A stretch of DNA of 63,547 nucleotides from NCBI RefSeq assembly GCF_028689845.1, contig NZ_JAQVCH010000016.1, positions 1 through 63,547 of the forward strand, read 5' to 3'. The stretch comes from Flavobacterium sp. Its GTDB lineage: Bacteria; Bacteroidota; Bacteroidia; Flavobacteriales; Flavobacteriaceae. The translations under genes were made by a program, and so were the position numbers. Positions within the stretch are counted from its first letter, which is position 1. Every line of letters starts with the position of its first letter. The notes beneath the pieces were generated by a model. It was not told the origin of the DNA. It worked only from the letters and a program-made list of their open reading frames with translations, and ran no database searches. This document shows positions 1-8,461 of the stretch, in pieces.

Positions 1-104
1 CGTTTTAAATGTTCTCAACAAAGACAAATTACGCATAATAAAATCTCAAAAAGATAAATACACTACTTCCTTCTTGTTCTTGAAGAAACTTTTTATACAT
101 TTTA

Positions 105-135
105 TTGAATACTATTTAAATATTGTTTACTTTTG
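105..135 (+). promoter_or_regulatory. Bacteroidetes-type promoter of the DUF2089 operon
   Basis: TTG at 105-107, a 20-nt spacer and TACTTTTG at 128-135 match the flavobacterial -33/-7 consensus (TTG, TAnnTTTG). Transcription should start at about 139-141, leaving a leader of roughly 12 nt before the ATG at 152. Confidence 0.65.
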
Positions 136-151
136 TTTAAACATTATTTAA

Positions 152-427
152 ATGAAACCCAAATTACCCATACGTTGTCCAAGTTGCGAACATTCCTTGA
201 CGGTTTCGCAATTAACTTGTGAAACATGCAATACGCAGGTAACTGGCCATTATCCATTACCCACACTTTTGACGCTTTCTGAAGAAGAACAACAATTCAT
301 ACTACAGTTTTTTCTAAGCAGTGGAAGTTTAAAAGAAATGGCAACACAAATGGGAAATAGCTATCCAACCGTTCGAAATAAATTAGATGATTTAATTGGA
401 AAAATAAAACAATCACAAAACCTATAA
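152..427 (+). CDS. DUF2089-family zinc-ribbon/HTH protein
   Basis: This is a 91-residue putative DNA-binding regulator. Two CxxC pairs (Cys9/Cys12 and Cys23/Cys26) form a short zinc ribbon. A helical segment at about 58-85 (GSLKEMATQMGNSYPTVRNK) looks like a helix-turn-helix. The layout matches the DUF2089 family, whose members are small and mostly uncharacterised. It is the first gene of a tight operon: the next gene begins 4 nt after its stop, and two membrane proteins and a secreted hydrolase follow. I infer that it controls this operon, possibly autogenously. The regulatory role is inferred from fold and position only. Confidence 0.8.
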   Translation: MKPKLPIRCPSCEHSLTVSQLTCETCNTQVTGHYPLPTLLTLSEEEQQFILQFFLSSGSLKEMATQMGNSYPTVRNKLDDLIGKIKQSQNL

Positions 428-431
428 TCTA

Positions 432-938
432 ATGAAAGTAAAACCTTTATTTATCGAAAAACAGCGATTTACGCAGTGGTGGCTTTGGGCGATTATATGC
501 ATTGGTTTATTGATTGGCTCCTACTCCATTTATATGCAATACCATAATGGAGCAATTTCAAAAAATATATTTTTCTTATATAATCTATTTGAAGCATCTA
601 TACTGCTATTATTTGTTTCGCTACGGCTACAAACGACAGTTACTAAAAACGAAATCCAGGTTTTTTATTTTCCTTTTCATTGGAAAAAAAGAAAATATCC
701 TTTTTCTACAATCAAAAAAATGGAAATCATCACATATTCGCCAATAAGAGATTACGGAGGCTGGGGTGTGCGATTAAGCCTAAACGGAAAAGCATTCAAT
801 GTTCGAGGCGATAAAGGATTAAAGCTTTATTTTGATTATCGAAAACCACTTTTAATTGGCACTCAAAAACCAGAAGAATTACAAAAATGTCTTGAACAAT
901 TAAATTTACTAGCTCAGACGCATGAAAAAACTAATTAA
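432..938 (+). CDS. Small membrane protein with bacterial PH-like domain
   Basis: This 168-residue protein has two predicted membrane helices (about 17-35 and 45-66) and a cytoplasmic C-terminal part of about 95 residues. The C-terminal part contains GGWGVR, then an NVRGDKGLKL segment, then LLIGTQKPEEL. That pattern is typical of bPH-type membrane proteins found in Bacteroidetes. No enzymatic motif is visible. The gene lies 4 nt after the DUF2089 gene and its 3' end overlaps the next gene by 17 nt, so the three are probably translationally coupled. Its function is unknown; it may sense or scaffold at the inner membrane. Confidence 0.7.
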   Translation: MKVKPLFIEKQRFTQWWLWAIICIGLLIGSYSIYMQYHNGAISKNIFFLYNLFEASILLLFVSLRLQTTVTKNEIQVFYFPFHWKKRKYPFSTIKKMEIITYSPIRDYGGWGVRLSLNGKAFNVRGDKGLKLYFDYRKPLLIGTQKPEELQKCLEQLNLLAQTHEKTN

Positions 939-1503
939 TCCATTTGAAACCTTTAGCGAAAAGCAATTACTTTTTTTTGGACTTAGTGCTACAATACTAG
1001 GGACTTTTTTGGGTTTTATATTTAATGCACGGTTTGATGGTGTTTTAGATTTACATTTTAATGCCTCGGTAACATGGCAAGAAGTAGCGGTAGATAACCT
1101 GATTAACCTACTTACTTTAAGCATTTTATATTTTATTGCAGGAAAAATAATCAATCCAAAAACCAGAGCAATTGATGTTTTGAATATTTCGTTAATTTGC
1201 CGGATTCCATTTTATATACTCCCATTTTTCAATGTAAACCAAGTCATGTTTCGCTCAAGCCAAGAAATCATGGAGAACTTTCAAAATGGCCATTTTACAG
1301 AAATCTCTTCTACTAATCTTATTTTAAACCTTGCTTTTTCTGTAATAGCAATTCTACTCCTGCTCTGGTTTGTAATTTTATTGTGGAATGGCTTTAAAAT
1401 TGCAACCAATGCAAAAGGAAAAAAAGCGATTATAGTATTTATTATCAGTCTTTTACTTACTGAAATTGTTTCAAAATATTTAATTATTTATCTAAATAAA
1501 TAA
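922..1503 (+). CDS. Yip1-like multi-pass membrane protein
   Basis: This 193-residue hydrophobic protein has about four to five membrane segments: roughly 17-35, 55-73, 90-104, 130-152 and 167-190. The N-terminal NPFETF motif followed by this spacing resembles Yip1-domain (YIP1-family) bacterial proteins, but I cannot confirm membership from sequence alone. The start overlaps the end of the preceding PH-like gene by 17 nt, and the next gene begins 4 nt after the stop. The conserved packing suggests that the DUF2089, PH-like, Yip1-like and hydrolase genes act together. The biochemical role is unknown. Confidence 0.65.
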   Translation: MKKLINPFETFSEKQLLFFGLSATILGTFLGFIFNARFDGVLDLHFNASVTWQEVAVDNLINLLTLSILYFIAGKIINPKTRAIDVLNISLICRIPFYILPFFNVNQVMFRSSQEIMENFQNGHFTEISSTNLILNLAFSVIAILLLLWFVILLWNGFKIATNAKGKKAIIVFIISLLLTEIVSKYLIIYLNK

Positions 1504-1507
1504 CCTT

Positions 1508-2905
1508 ATGAAAAAAATAGTCACTTTTATTGCTTTGTTTTTTATCTCACACATACATTCTCAATCTATTGAAGGCGAGTGGTTTGGCGACCTTAACATA
1601 ATGGGAAGCATGATGTCACTTAGTTTTGATTTTAAAATTGCAGGTGAAAAATGGACTGGGACGATGAGTGTACCTCAACAAAATGCCAAAGGTATTCCGT
1701 TAACTTCTGTAACCAATGAAGATAACGGCTTGCAATTCTTGTTTGATGCTGCTGGTATAACTTTTACAGGAAAATTTAATGAAAATCAAGAAATTGAAGG
1801 TGTTTTTAGTCAAAATGGACAAAATTTTCCGCTCGTATTAACGAGAGAAAGTAAAGAAATTTTAAAACCAAATCGGCCACAAGAACCAAAAGCACCTTTC
1901 CCTTATGAAATAGAAGAAATTACTTTTGAAAACACAAAAGAAAACATCAAACTTGCTGGAACGTTAACGTATCCGCAAACAAACAAACCTTATCCAGTCG
2001 TGGTTTTAATTTCGGGAAGCGGTCCGCAAAATCGAAATTCCGAAATTTTAGGTCATCAATCTTTTTGGGTTATCGCCGATTATTTATCGCGAAATGGCAT
2101 TGGTGTACTTCGGTTTGACGAGCGAGGCGTTGGAAAATCGGAAGGAAATTACGCAGAAGCAACTTCTTTTGATTTTGCTGCAGATGTAGCAGCTGCCGTT
2201 TTGTATTTAAAAACAAAATCGGGAGTAGACGCTAAAAAAATTGGATTAATTGGTCACAGTGAAGGCGGCATGATTGCTCCTATTGTAGCGTCAAAAGACA
2301 AAAGTATTGCTTACATGATTTTGCTTGCCGGCCCCGGAATTCCGTGTTCCGAATTATTGCTTGAACAATCCAATCTAGTCGGCAAATCCCAAGGAATGTC
2401 AGAAGAGCAACTTCAAGAAGCCGAAAAAACAAATCAATTGCTTTATGCTCTTTTAAAAACCAAAGAAAGTAAAGAAGAAATAAAACCAAAATTAACTGCT
2501 TTAATTGAACAAAGTCTGCTAATCGATTCAAATTTAAAAGAATTGTCTTCACAACAAAAAAAGCAATTGATAGACCAACAATTAAACCAATTGCTCACCC
2601 CTTGGTTTCGTACTTTTATTCAGTATGAACCTGCAGTTTACCTGGAAAAAGTGAATTGTCCGATGTTGGTTTTAAATGGAGAAAAAGATATTCAAGTGGC
2701 TCCGAAATCCAATACAAATGGAATTAAGATGGCTACTGATAAAGCAAAAAACAAAAAAGTAGAAATCAAGATTTATCCGCAACTTAACCATCTTTTTCAA
2801 ACCTGCACCACTTGTACTGTTGAAGAATATGGTTCTTTAGAAGAAACTTTTTCGCCAATGGTACTATCAGACATGAAAAATTGGATAATAAAAAACACAC
2901 GCTAA
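1508..2905 (+). CDS. Secreted alpha/beta hydrolase with N-terminal beta domain
   Basis: This 465-residue protein starts with a signal peptide (about 1-18, ending HIHSQ). An all-beta N-terminal domain of about 100 residues (20-120) follows, then an alpha/beta hydrolase domain. The nucleophile is Ser251 in GHSEGG. Asp394 (GEKDIQVAP) and His428 (LNHLF) complete a plausible triad, and SGSGPQNRN near 170 fits the oxyanion region. Families with this layout act as esterases or peptidase-like hydrolases in the periplasm; the substrate is not predictable here. It is the last gene of the DUF2089 operon and is followed by a terminator hairpin. Confidence 0.85.
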   Translation: MKKIVTFIALFFISHIHSQSIEGEWFGDLNIMGSMMSLSFDFKIAGEKWTGTMSVPQQNAKGIPLTSVTNEDNGLQFLFDAAGITFTGKFNENQEIEGVFSQNGQNFPLVLTRESKEILKPNRPQEPKAPFPYEIEEITFENTKENIKLAGTLTYPQTNKPYPVVVLISGSGPQNRNSEILGHQSFWVIADYLSRNGIGVLRFDERGVGKSEGNYAEATSFDFAADVAAAVLYLKTKSGVDAKKIGLIGHSEGGMIAPIVASKDKSIAYMILLAGPGIPCSELLLEQSNLVGKSQGMSEEQLQEAEKTNQLLYALLKTKESKEEIKPKLTALIEQSLLIDSNLKELSSQQKKQLIDQQLNQLLTPWFRTFIQYEPAVYLEKVNCPMLVLNGEKDIQVAPKSNTNGIKMATDKAKNKKVEIKIYPQLNHLFQTCTTCTVEEYGSLEETFSPMVLSDMKNWIIKNTR

Positions 2906-2929
2906 ACTTTACAAAACCCTTAACAAATT

Positions 2930-2954
2930 AACGCTTTGAATAGAAGCGTTTTTT
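2930..2954 (+). terminator. Rho-independent terminator after hydrolase operon
   Basis: AACGCTT (2930-2936) and AAGCGTT (2944-2950) form a 7-bp stem with a 7-nt loop, followed directly by further T residues. It lies 25 nt past the hydrolase stop codon. Confidence 0.7.
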
Positions 2955-3014
2955 GTTGTTATTTGTAACAAAATTTGAAGGTTGACTACTTATACCTCAT
3001 AGAATTTAATATTT

Positions 3015-4874
3015 ATGAAAAAATCATTTTTATCAGTTGCCATTTTAGGTACTTTTATCTTTTTAAACAGCAGTAATTTATTCGCTCAAAACAAAACGAA
3101 TGAAATTCAAGTTTCCTTAGATTTAGTTAATATTAATAATGACCGAGTTGCTGTAACTATTGTTCCTCCGAAAATAAAATCAGACGAAACGACGTTTTAC
3201 ATGCCAAAAATTGTTCCCGGAACCTATTCTGAAGACGATTATGGCCGTTATATCGAAAACTTTAAAGCCTATAATGCCAAAGGAAAAGAGCTGAGTGTTG
3301 CCAAAATGGATGAAAATTCATGGATTATTAAAGAGGCTAAATCTTTAGCGAAAGTTACGTATTTGGTAAATGACACCTATGATTCTGAATCAGGTTCTGA
3401 ATTTGGCAAAGGAGGTATTTTTTCCCCAGCCGGAACAAACATTGCCGAAGGTGAAAACTTCGTCATTAACACCCATGCCTTTGTGGGTTATTTTAAAGAT
3501 TTAAATGAACTTCCTTATCAATTAACCATCACAAAACCTACCGCTTTATATGGAGCAACGGCGATGATTGACCTCGATAAAAGCGAAAGCGTAGACCTTT
3601 ATAGAGCCTCGCGTTATGCAGAATTGGTAGATCATCCGATTATGTATAACAAACCGAACTTCACCACTTTTATGGTGGATGATATGGAAATCATTTTAAG
3701 TATTTATTCTCCTAAAGGAATTTTTAAAGCGGAAGATTTAAAACCAGCAATGGAGAAAATGATGCAAGCTCAAAAGAAATTTCTTGGCAAAGTAAATTCT
3801 ACTAAAAAATATGCCATCTTGTTATACCTTTCTGATTATGAAAAAGAGGATGCAAAAGGCTATGGTGCTTTAGAACACAATACCTCTACAACAGTTGTTT
3901 TTCCTGAAGCGATGCCTGCTGAGCAATTAGAAGAAAGTATGATTGATGTGGTTTCACACGAATTTTTTCATATTGTAACCCCGTTAAGTGTCCACTCAAA
4001 AGAAATTCATAATTTTGATTTCAATACACCAAAAATGTCAAAACACTTATGGATGTATGAAGGAATCACCGAATATTTTGCTAATTTATTTCAGGTAAAC
4101 CAAGATTTAATTACAGAAGAAGATTTTTATCAGCGAATGGCCGGAAAAATCACTAATTCTAAACGCTATGATGAAACCATGCCTTTTACAAAAATGAGTG
4201 CTGAAGTTTTACAAAAAGACTATAAAGATGCCTACTTAAATGTATATGAAAAAGGAGCCTTAATTGGGATGTGCCTCGATATTCAACTACGCGAAAGCAG
4301 CAATGGAGAAAGAGGAATTCTTGATTTGATGCAAAAACTTTCTAAAGAATACGGTACGACTAAACCTTTTGCCGATGACGAACTTTTTGACAAAATTGTA
4401 TCTTTAACCAATCCAGAAATCAAAACCTTTTTAGATACCTATGTTGGCGGACCAACCCCGCTTCTCTATGAAGATTATTTTGCAAAAATGGGAGTCACAC
4501 AAACAAAAATACAGATTCCTGGAAATGTGTTTTTAAAAGGACAATCACCTTATATCACGGTTAATCCATCCACTAAAGAAATCATCATTTTACCTGGAAT
4601 TGAATTAAATAATTTCATGACAAATATTGGTCTTCAAGGTGGCGATATCATTAAATCTATTGATGGAACAGCCTATAATTTAGATAATATTTATGATATG
4701 ATTATTGGAAGTATGGCTTGGCAAGAAAACGCCCCAATTACATTTGAGATCAAAAGAGAAGATAAAGAAATGCAATTAAAAGGGACTGTAAAAATTCCAA
4801 TGGACGAAGTTGATGGTTACCAAGCCACCGACGATTCTAAAAAAGCTTTACGCGAAGCTTGGTTAAAAGGGTAA
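3015..4874 (+). CDS. M61 family metallopeptidase with PDZ domain
   Basis: This 619-residue secreted protein has a signal peptide (about 1-24, ending LFAQ). It carries the zinc-peptidase motif HEFFH at residues 315-319 and a downstream glutamate in YEGITEYFA, the gluzincin arrangement of M61 (glycyl aminopeptidase-like) enzymes. An N-terminal beta domain precedes the catalytic part. A PDZ-like segment (about 525-595, IGLQGGDIIKSIDG) lies at the C-terminus. The length is usual for bacterial M61 proteins. It is flanked by terminators on both sides, so it is probably monocistronic. It is likely a periplasmic peptidase; the substrate is unknown. Confidence 0.9.
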   Translation: MKKSFLSVAILGTFIFLNSSNLFAQNKTNEIQVSLDLVNINNDRVAVTIVPPKIKSDETTFYMPKIVPGTYSEDDYGRYIENFKAYNAKGKELSVAKMDENSWIIKEAKSLAKVTYLVNDTYDSESGSEFGKGGIFSPAGTNIAEGENFVINTHAFVGYFKDLNELPYQLTITKPTALYGATAMIDLDKSESVDLYRASRYAELVDHPIMYNKPNFTTFMVDDMEIILSIYSPKGIFKAEDLKPAMEKMMQAQKKFLGKVNSTKKYAILLYLSDYEKEDAKGYGALEHNTSTTVVFPEAMPAEQLEESMIDVVSHEFFHIVTPLSVHSKEIHNFDFNTPKMSKHLWMYEGITEYFANLFQVNQDLITEEDFYQRMAGKITNSKRYDETMPFTKMSAEVLQKDYKDAYLNVYEKGALIGMCLDIQLRESSNGERGILDLMQKLSKEYGTTKPFADDELFDKIVSLTNPEIKTFLDTYVGGPTPLLYEDYFAKMGVTQTKIQIPGNVFLKGQSPYITVNPSTKEIIILPGIELNNFMTNIGLQGGDIIKSIDGTAYNLDNIYDMIIGSMAWQENAPITFEIKREDKEMQLKGTVKIPMDEVDGYQATDDSKKALREAWLKG

Positions 4875-4895
4875 ACTTAAATTAACTCAGATTAC

Positions 4896-4929
4896 AAATC
4901 CCTGATACGAATGTTTCAGGGATTTTTTT
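4896..4929 (+). terminator. Rho-independent terminator after M61 peptidase
   Basis: AAATCCCTGA (4896-4905) pairs perfectly with TCAGGGATTT (4916-4925) around a 10-nt loop and is followed by Ts. It overlaps the upstream ATG at 4911 of the next reading frame, which argues that this ATG is not the true start. Confidence 0.85.
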
Positions 4930-4997
4930 GTGAAAAACTAGCGGAAAAAGCAGCCTACTTTTTAAAATATCCCTATTTTGCAGACAAATTAAAAAGA

Positions 4998-6302
4998 ATG
5001 AAAAACGCACCATTTATTACTGACGATACCATCGTTTTTGGATTATTAATGCTTTTATTGGCATTTGTATTCTACACTTCCTCCCTAAAAGAAGGGTTTT
5101 GGAAAAAATTCTATGTCATTTTCCCGTCCTTATTAATGTGCTACTTACTTCCTTCTATTTTTAGTTCTTTAAACATTGTTGCCTCAGAGTGGACTGAGAT
5201 GGGCGAAAACGGTGAACTTATCACTAAAAAATCATCTATTTATTTTATTGCAAGTCGCTATTTGCTTCCTGCTGCTTTAGTTTTAATGACGTTGAGCATC
5301 GATTTAAAGGCAATGTTTAAATTAGGCCCAAAAGCGTTGATTATGTTCTTTACGGGAACAATCGGAGTAATTATTGGTGGCCCATTAGCTATTTTAATTG
5401 TTTCTATTTTTTCGCCAGAAACAGTTGGTGGTGCAGGATTTGATGCTGTTTGGCGTGGACTTTCCACTATTGCTGGAAGTTGGATTGGTGGAGGTGCAAA
5501 CCAAGCTGCTATGCTTGAAGTTTTTAAGTATAATCAAGAGAAATACGGAGCCATGGTTTTAGTGGATATTGTAGTTGCAAATATTTGGATGGCGGTTTTA
5601 CTTTTTGGAATTGGCCGTAAAGAAAAAATAGACAAATGGTTAAAAGCTGATACAAGTTCTATTGAAGAATTGAAAGAAAGAGTAACCGCTTACACTGACA
5701 ATGTCACAAGAAATCCAAGCTTAACCGATTTAATGATTATTTTAGGAATCGCTTTCACCGCTGTAGGACTTTCACATTGGGGAAGCAATTCGCTTTCTGA
5801 CTTATTAAAATCTAATTTTGATATTGTAAACGACCCAACTAGTTTTGCTTCCACTTTTGGAGACCGCTTTTTTTGGATGGTTTCAATTGCAACAGTATTA
5901 GGAATTTTATTCTCATTTACTAAACTTAAACAATACGAAGGAGCAGGAGCCAGTAAAATTGGAAGCGTATTTATTTATATTTTAGTTGCTTCTATCGGAA
6001 TGAAAATGGATTTAGGTTCAGTAATGGATAATCCAGGATTATTGATGGTAGGGTTGATTTGGATGGCCATACATGTATTACTGCTAATCATTGTTGCCAA
6101 ACTAATTAGAGCACCCTATTTCTTTCTTGCTGTAGGAAGCAAAGCCAATATTGGCGGAGCCGCTTCTGCTCCAATTGTAGCTTCTGCTTTTCATCCATCA
6201 TTGGCTAGCGTTGGTGTACTTTTGGCTGTTTTTGGATACGTAGCTGGAACCTATGGAGCTTTATTGTCTGCTTTTCTAATGGAAATTGCAGCTCCTAAAT
6301 AA
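4998..6302 (+). CDS. DUF819 family integral membrane protein
   Basis: This is a 434-residue polytopic protein with about 10-12 membrane segments. Glycine-rich repeats such as WIGGGANQAAM and KANIGGAASAP face each other in an inverted arrangement typical of DUF819 proteins, which resemble secondary transporters. The ATG at 4998 (MKNAPFITDD) is preferred over the one at 4911, because 4911 lies inside the upstream terminator hairpin and would add a polar 29-residue leader. The transported substrate is unknown. The DUF4369 lipoprotein gene follows 31 nt later and may be co-transcribed. Confidence 0.85.
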   Translation: MKNAPFITDDTIVFGLLMLLLAFVFYTSSLKEGFWKKFYVIFPSLLMCYLLPSIFSSLNIVASEWTEMGENGELITKKSSIYFIASRYLLPAALVLMTLSIDLKAMFKLGPKALIMFFTGTIGVIIGGPLAILIVSIFSPETVGGAGFDAVWRGLSTIAGSWIGGGANQAAMLEVFKYNQEKYGAMVLVDIVVANIWMAVLLFGIGRKEKIDKWLKADTSSIEELKERVTAYTDNVTRNPSLTDLMIILGIAFTAVGLSHWGSNSLSDLLKSNFDIVNDPTSFASTFGDRFFWMVSIATVLGILFSFTKLKQYEGAGASKIGSVFIYILVASIGMKMDLGSVMDNPGLLMVGLIWMAIHVLLLIIVAKLIRAPYFFLAVGSKANIGGAASAPIVASAFHPSLASVGVLLAVFGYVAGTYGALLSAFLMEIAAPK

Positions 6303-6333
6303 TTAATTACTTAAAATCGATAACATAAAAAAA

Positions 6334-7053
6334 ATGAAAAAAACAGTATTACTTTTAGTCACATTCTGTCTGTTTATTGCTTGTAAAAAAGAAACAAAGC
6401 AGGACTATAATTTACATATTGCAGGAAATATTAAAGGAATTAAACAAGGAAAACTATATATCCAACAACTCAAAGACACTGCTTTGGTTTTGATGGATAG
6501 CATTGTTTTTGATGGTCAATCGAAATTTGACAGTTATTTGACAATTGAATCACCAGAAATGTTGTATTTCTTTTTAGACCGTGGTCAAACAAACTCGATT
6601 GACAATAACTTAATTGTTTTTGCAGAACCCGGAAAGTTGTCTTTTGAAACTTCAGTAGAAACTTTTTATGCGGATGCACAAGTAAAAGGTTCTAAAAACA
6701 ACGAATTGTATTTAGATTTTCAAAAAATAAAAGCCCGATTTAATGCGAATCAATTGGAATTAGTAGAAAAAGAACTCCTAGCTAAACAGGCTAATAACCA
6801 AACACAATTGGATAGTGTTTTAACGGCTAAAGACCAATTACTTAAACGAAAATATTTGTATGCCATCAATTATGCTTTAAGTCAAAAGGATTATGAGGTA
6901 AGTCCATATATTGCATTGTCAGAACTTTATGACGCTCAAACAAAGTATTTAGACACGATTCAAAATTCAATGTCTCCAAAAGTTGCCAAATCTAAATATG
7001 GCAAAATGCTGACTGATTTTATTGAAAAACGAAAGTTGGAAGAAGGAAATTAG
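6334..7053 (+). CDS. DUF4369-type lipoprotein
   Basis: This 239-residue protein begins with a lipoprotein signal; the lipobox LFIAC places the lipidated cysteine at residue 17. The body starts with a beta-rich segment (YNLHIAGNIKGIKQGKLYIQ) characteristic of the DUF4369 domain. In Bacteroidetes this domain often precedes thioredoxin-like modules. No thioredoxin CxxC is present here, so the protein is a stand-alone DUF4369 followed by a helical C-terminus rich in Lys and Glu (about 120-235). It probably sits at the outer or inner membrane facing the periplasm. The function is unknown. Confidence 0.8.
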   Translation: MKKTVLLLVTFCLFIACKKETKQDYNLHIAGNIKGIKQGKLYIQQLKDTALVLMDSIVFDGQSKFDSYLTIESPEMLYFFLDRGQTNSIDNNLIVFAEPGKLSFETSVETFYADAQVKGSKNNELYLDFQKIKARFNANQLELVEKELLAKQANNQTQLDSVLTAKDQLLKRKYLYAINYALSQKDYEVSPYIALSELYDAQTKYLDTIQNSMSPKVAKSKYGKMLTDFIEKRKLEEGN

Positions 7054-7215
7054 TTGGAAATTATAAGTTTTCAACTGAACGGATTGTTGATATTTTTGGC
7101 ATGATATAGGAAGAGTTTAAATGGTTTTAATTTAGGCAAAATATCACATAACCAAAATCAATTAATGCATTTTTTGTTATATTGATACTGTATTATTCTA
7201 TTATAAAATCATACA

Positions 7216-7746
7216 ATGAAACTTTCTATAATACACATCATCTTAATCTGTGTCTCTTACTTAGCACATGGTCAAGATTGCAATTTTTTAGATACTAAGA
7301 ATGGGTTTAGAAATATAAAACTGGGGACTTCTATTTCTGATTATCCTGAATTTCAGAAAAGAGAAGAAACGAATGCAGCTTTATTTAAATTAAGCATGAA
7401 TGCAAAAGCCAACTATGTTTATGTTGGAAACGAAAACGAACAACTCTCGGGAGCCAAAATTCTATTTATTTTCCTAATTATAAACGATACTAAAATTAGT
7501 GAAATTAAAATTGTAACTGAAAAAGTATTGAGTGTTTACGCCACCTTAAAATTTGCTTATGGAGAACCTACGCAAAAATATAATGACAAATTGATTTGGA
7601 GAACTAATCAAATTGAATGTAGTATTGAGGGCGACTGGAGTCAAGTTCCGGGCTATCACATCACTTATAAAAAGATTTCTGACCCTCGCAAAGAACTTAT
7701 TATTCTTAAAGAAAAATCGGCCAAAGAAGCTCAAAAAGAATTATAA
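7216..7746 (+). CDS. Secreted protein of unknown function
   Basis: This 176-residue protein has a signal peptide (about 1-19, YLAHGQ). The mature part starts with a GFRNIKLGTSISDYPEF segment, a pattern seen in small flavobacterial secreted proteins of unknown function. The C-terminus is rich in Lys and Glu. No catalytic or metal-binding motif is visible. It is separated from the DUF4369 gene by 162 nt, so it probably has its own promoter, although I did not find a convincing one. A tRNA gene on the opposite strand lies about 220 nt downstream. Confidence 0.65.
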   Translation: MKLSIIHIILICVSYLAHGQDCNFLDTKNGFRNIKLGTSISDYPEFQKREETNAALFKLSMNAKANYVYVGNENEQLSGAKILFIFLIINDTKISEIKIVTEKVLSVYATLKFAYGEPTQKYNDKLIWRTNQIECSIEGDWSQVPGYHITYKKISDPRKELIILKEKSAKEAQKEL

Positions 7747-7931
7747 GCACTTTTTTTGTGAATTTACACCTCTCTCGTCTTATTAGCAAAGAAACACCTC
7801 TATAGAAAATTTAACGAATTGCACTTTTTCTTTTGTAGGCTAACTACTATTTATACTTAAACCTCATCACTCTACAGATTTTTGTGATTGAACTCTATCA
7901 ACTCATGTTGAATTAAAAATAAAAGAAAAAC

Positions 7932-7959
7932 AAAAAAGGACAACTTACGTTGTCCTTTT
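7932..7959 (-). terminator. Terminator downstream of tRNA-Thr
   Basis: A 10-bp perfect stem (AAAAGGACAA at 7934-7943 with TTGTCCTTTT at 7950-7959) has a 6-nt loop. Read on the minus strand it ends in a T run and sits about 10 nt after the tRNA 3' end. The A/T-flanked stem could also end transcripts arriving from the plus strand. Confidence 0.8.
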
Positions 7960-7968
7960 AAAAAATTG

Positions 7969-8042
7969 AGCCGATAGAGGGACTCGAACCCACGACCTGC
8001 TGATTACAAATCAGCTGCTCTAGCCAGCTGAGCTACATCGGC
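7969..8042 (-). tRNA. tRNA-Thr (anticodon TGT)
   Basis: The minus strand reads GCCGATG at the 5' end and TATCGGC at the 3' end, forming the acceptor stem with a terminal G-U pair. The D arm (GCTCAGCTGGCTAGAGC), the anticodon arm with loop TTTGTAA (anticodon TGT, reading ACA) and a TTCGAGT T-loop are all present. The T stem has one T-T mismatch at its second pair. CCA is not encoded, so it must be added after transcription. Confidence 0.95.
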
Positions 8043-8057
8043 GTCTCAATGTGAGTG

Positions 8058-8087
8058 CAAATATAATTTTGAAAATGAATATTCCAA
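8058..8087 (-). promoter_or_regulatory. Promoter of tRNA-Thr
   Basis: On the minus strand TTG (8087-8085), a 19-nt spacer and TATATTTG (8065-8058) match the Bacteroidetes consensus closely. The start point would be about 11-12 nt before the mature tRNA 5' end. Confidence 0.7.
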
Positions 8088-8120
8088 AACAAATTCGCAC
8101 TTTTTTTATCAAAAATTTGA

Positions 8121-8387
8121 TTAAAGTGCGTTTACTTTTTCAACCAATTGAATCGCAGCAGTTTCCAAATCTTTTTCAACTTGTTTTAAATGAGCTTGAC
8201 GATTTTCAATTTTTTTATCATTTACTTTTGAGATTAACGTATCAAAAGTAGCTATTGCTTCATCAATCAAGGCGTTAGATTGTTCAGTTGGTTTTCCAGT
8301 AGAAGTCATTTCATGAATGTAAACCGCTTCGATAATATCACCCATCACAAAATTGATGTCTTTCTTTAAGTTTTTAATGCTTGCCAT
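8121..8387 (-). CDS. Small helical protein of unknown function
   Basis: This 88-residue protein is predicted to be mostly alpha-helical, with Lys/Glu-rich amphipathic stretches (about 40-88) that could form a helical hairpin or coiled coil. It has no signal peptide, membrane segment or catalytic motif. A -7-like TACTTTTG lies at 8419-8412 on the minus strand, 24 nt upstream of the ATG, although no good TTG element accompanies it. I recognise the general type as a conserved flavobacterial hypothetical but assign no function. Confidence 0.65.
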   Translation of the reverse strand: MASIKNLKKDINFVMGDIIEAVYIHEMTSTGKPTEQSNALIDEAIATFDTLISKVNDKKIENRQAHLKQVEKDLETAAIQLVEKVNAL

Positions 8388-8461
8388 TTTATTTATATTT
8401 TAATTGCGGTGCAAAAGTACGCAAAAAGTTTTATAACTAAACGATTTAAATATTTAAAAAG

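Noticed and set aside
4911..4997. Upstream ATG for the DUF819 gene
   Set aside because: It lies in the stem-loop of a strong terminator and encodes a polar leader; the ATG at 4998 gives a normal N-terminus.
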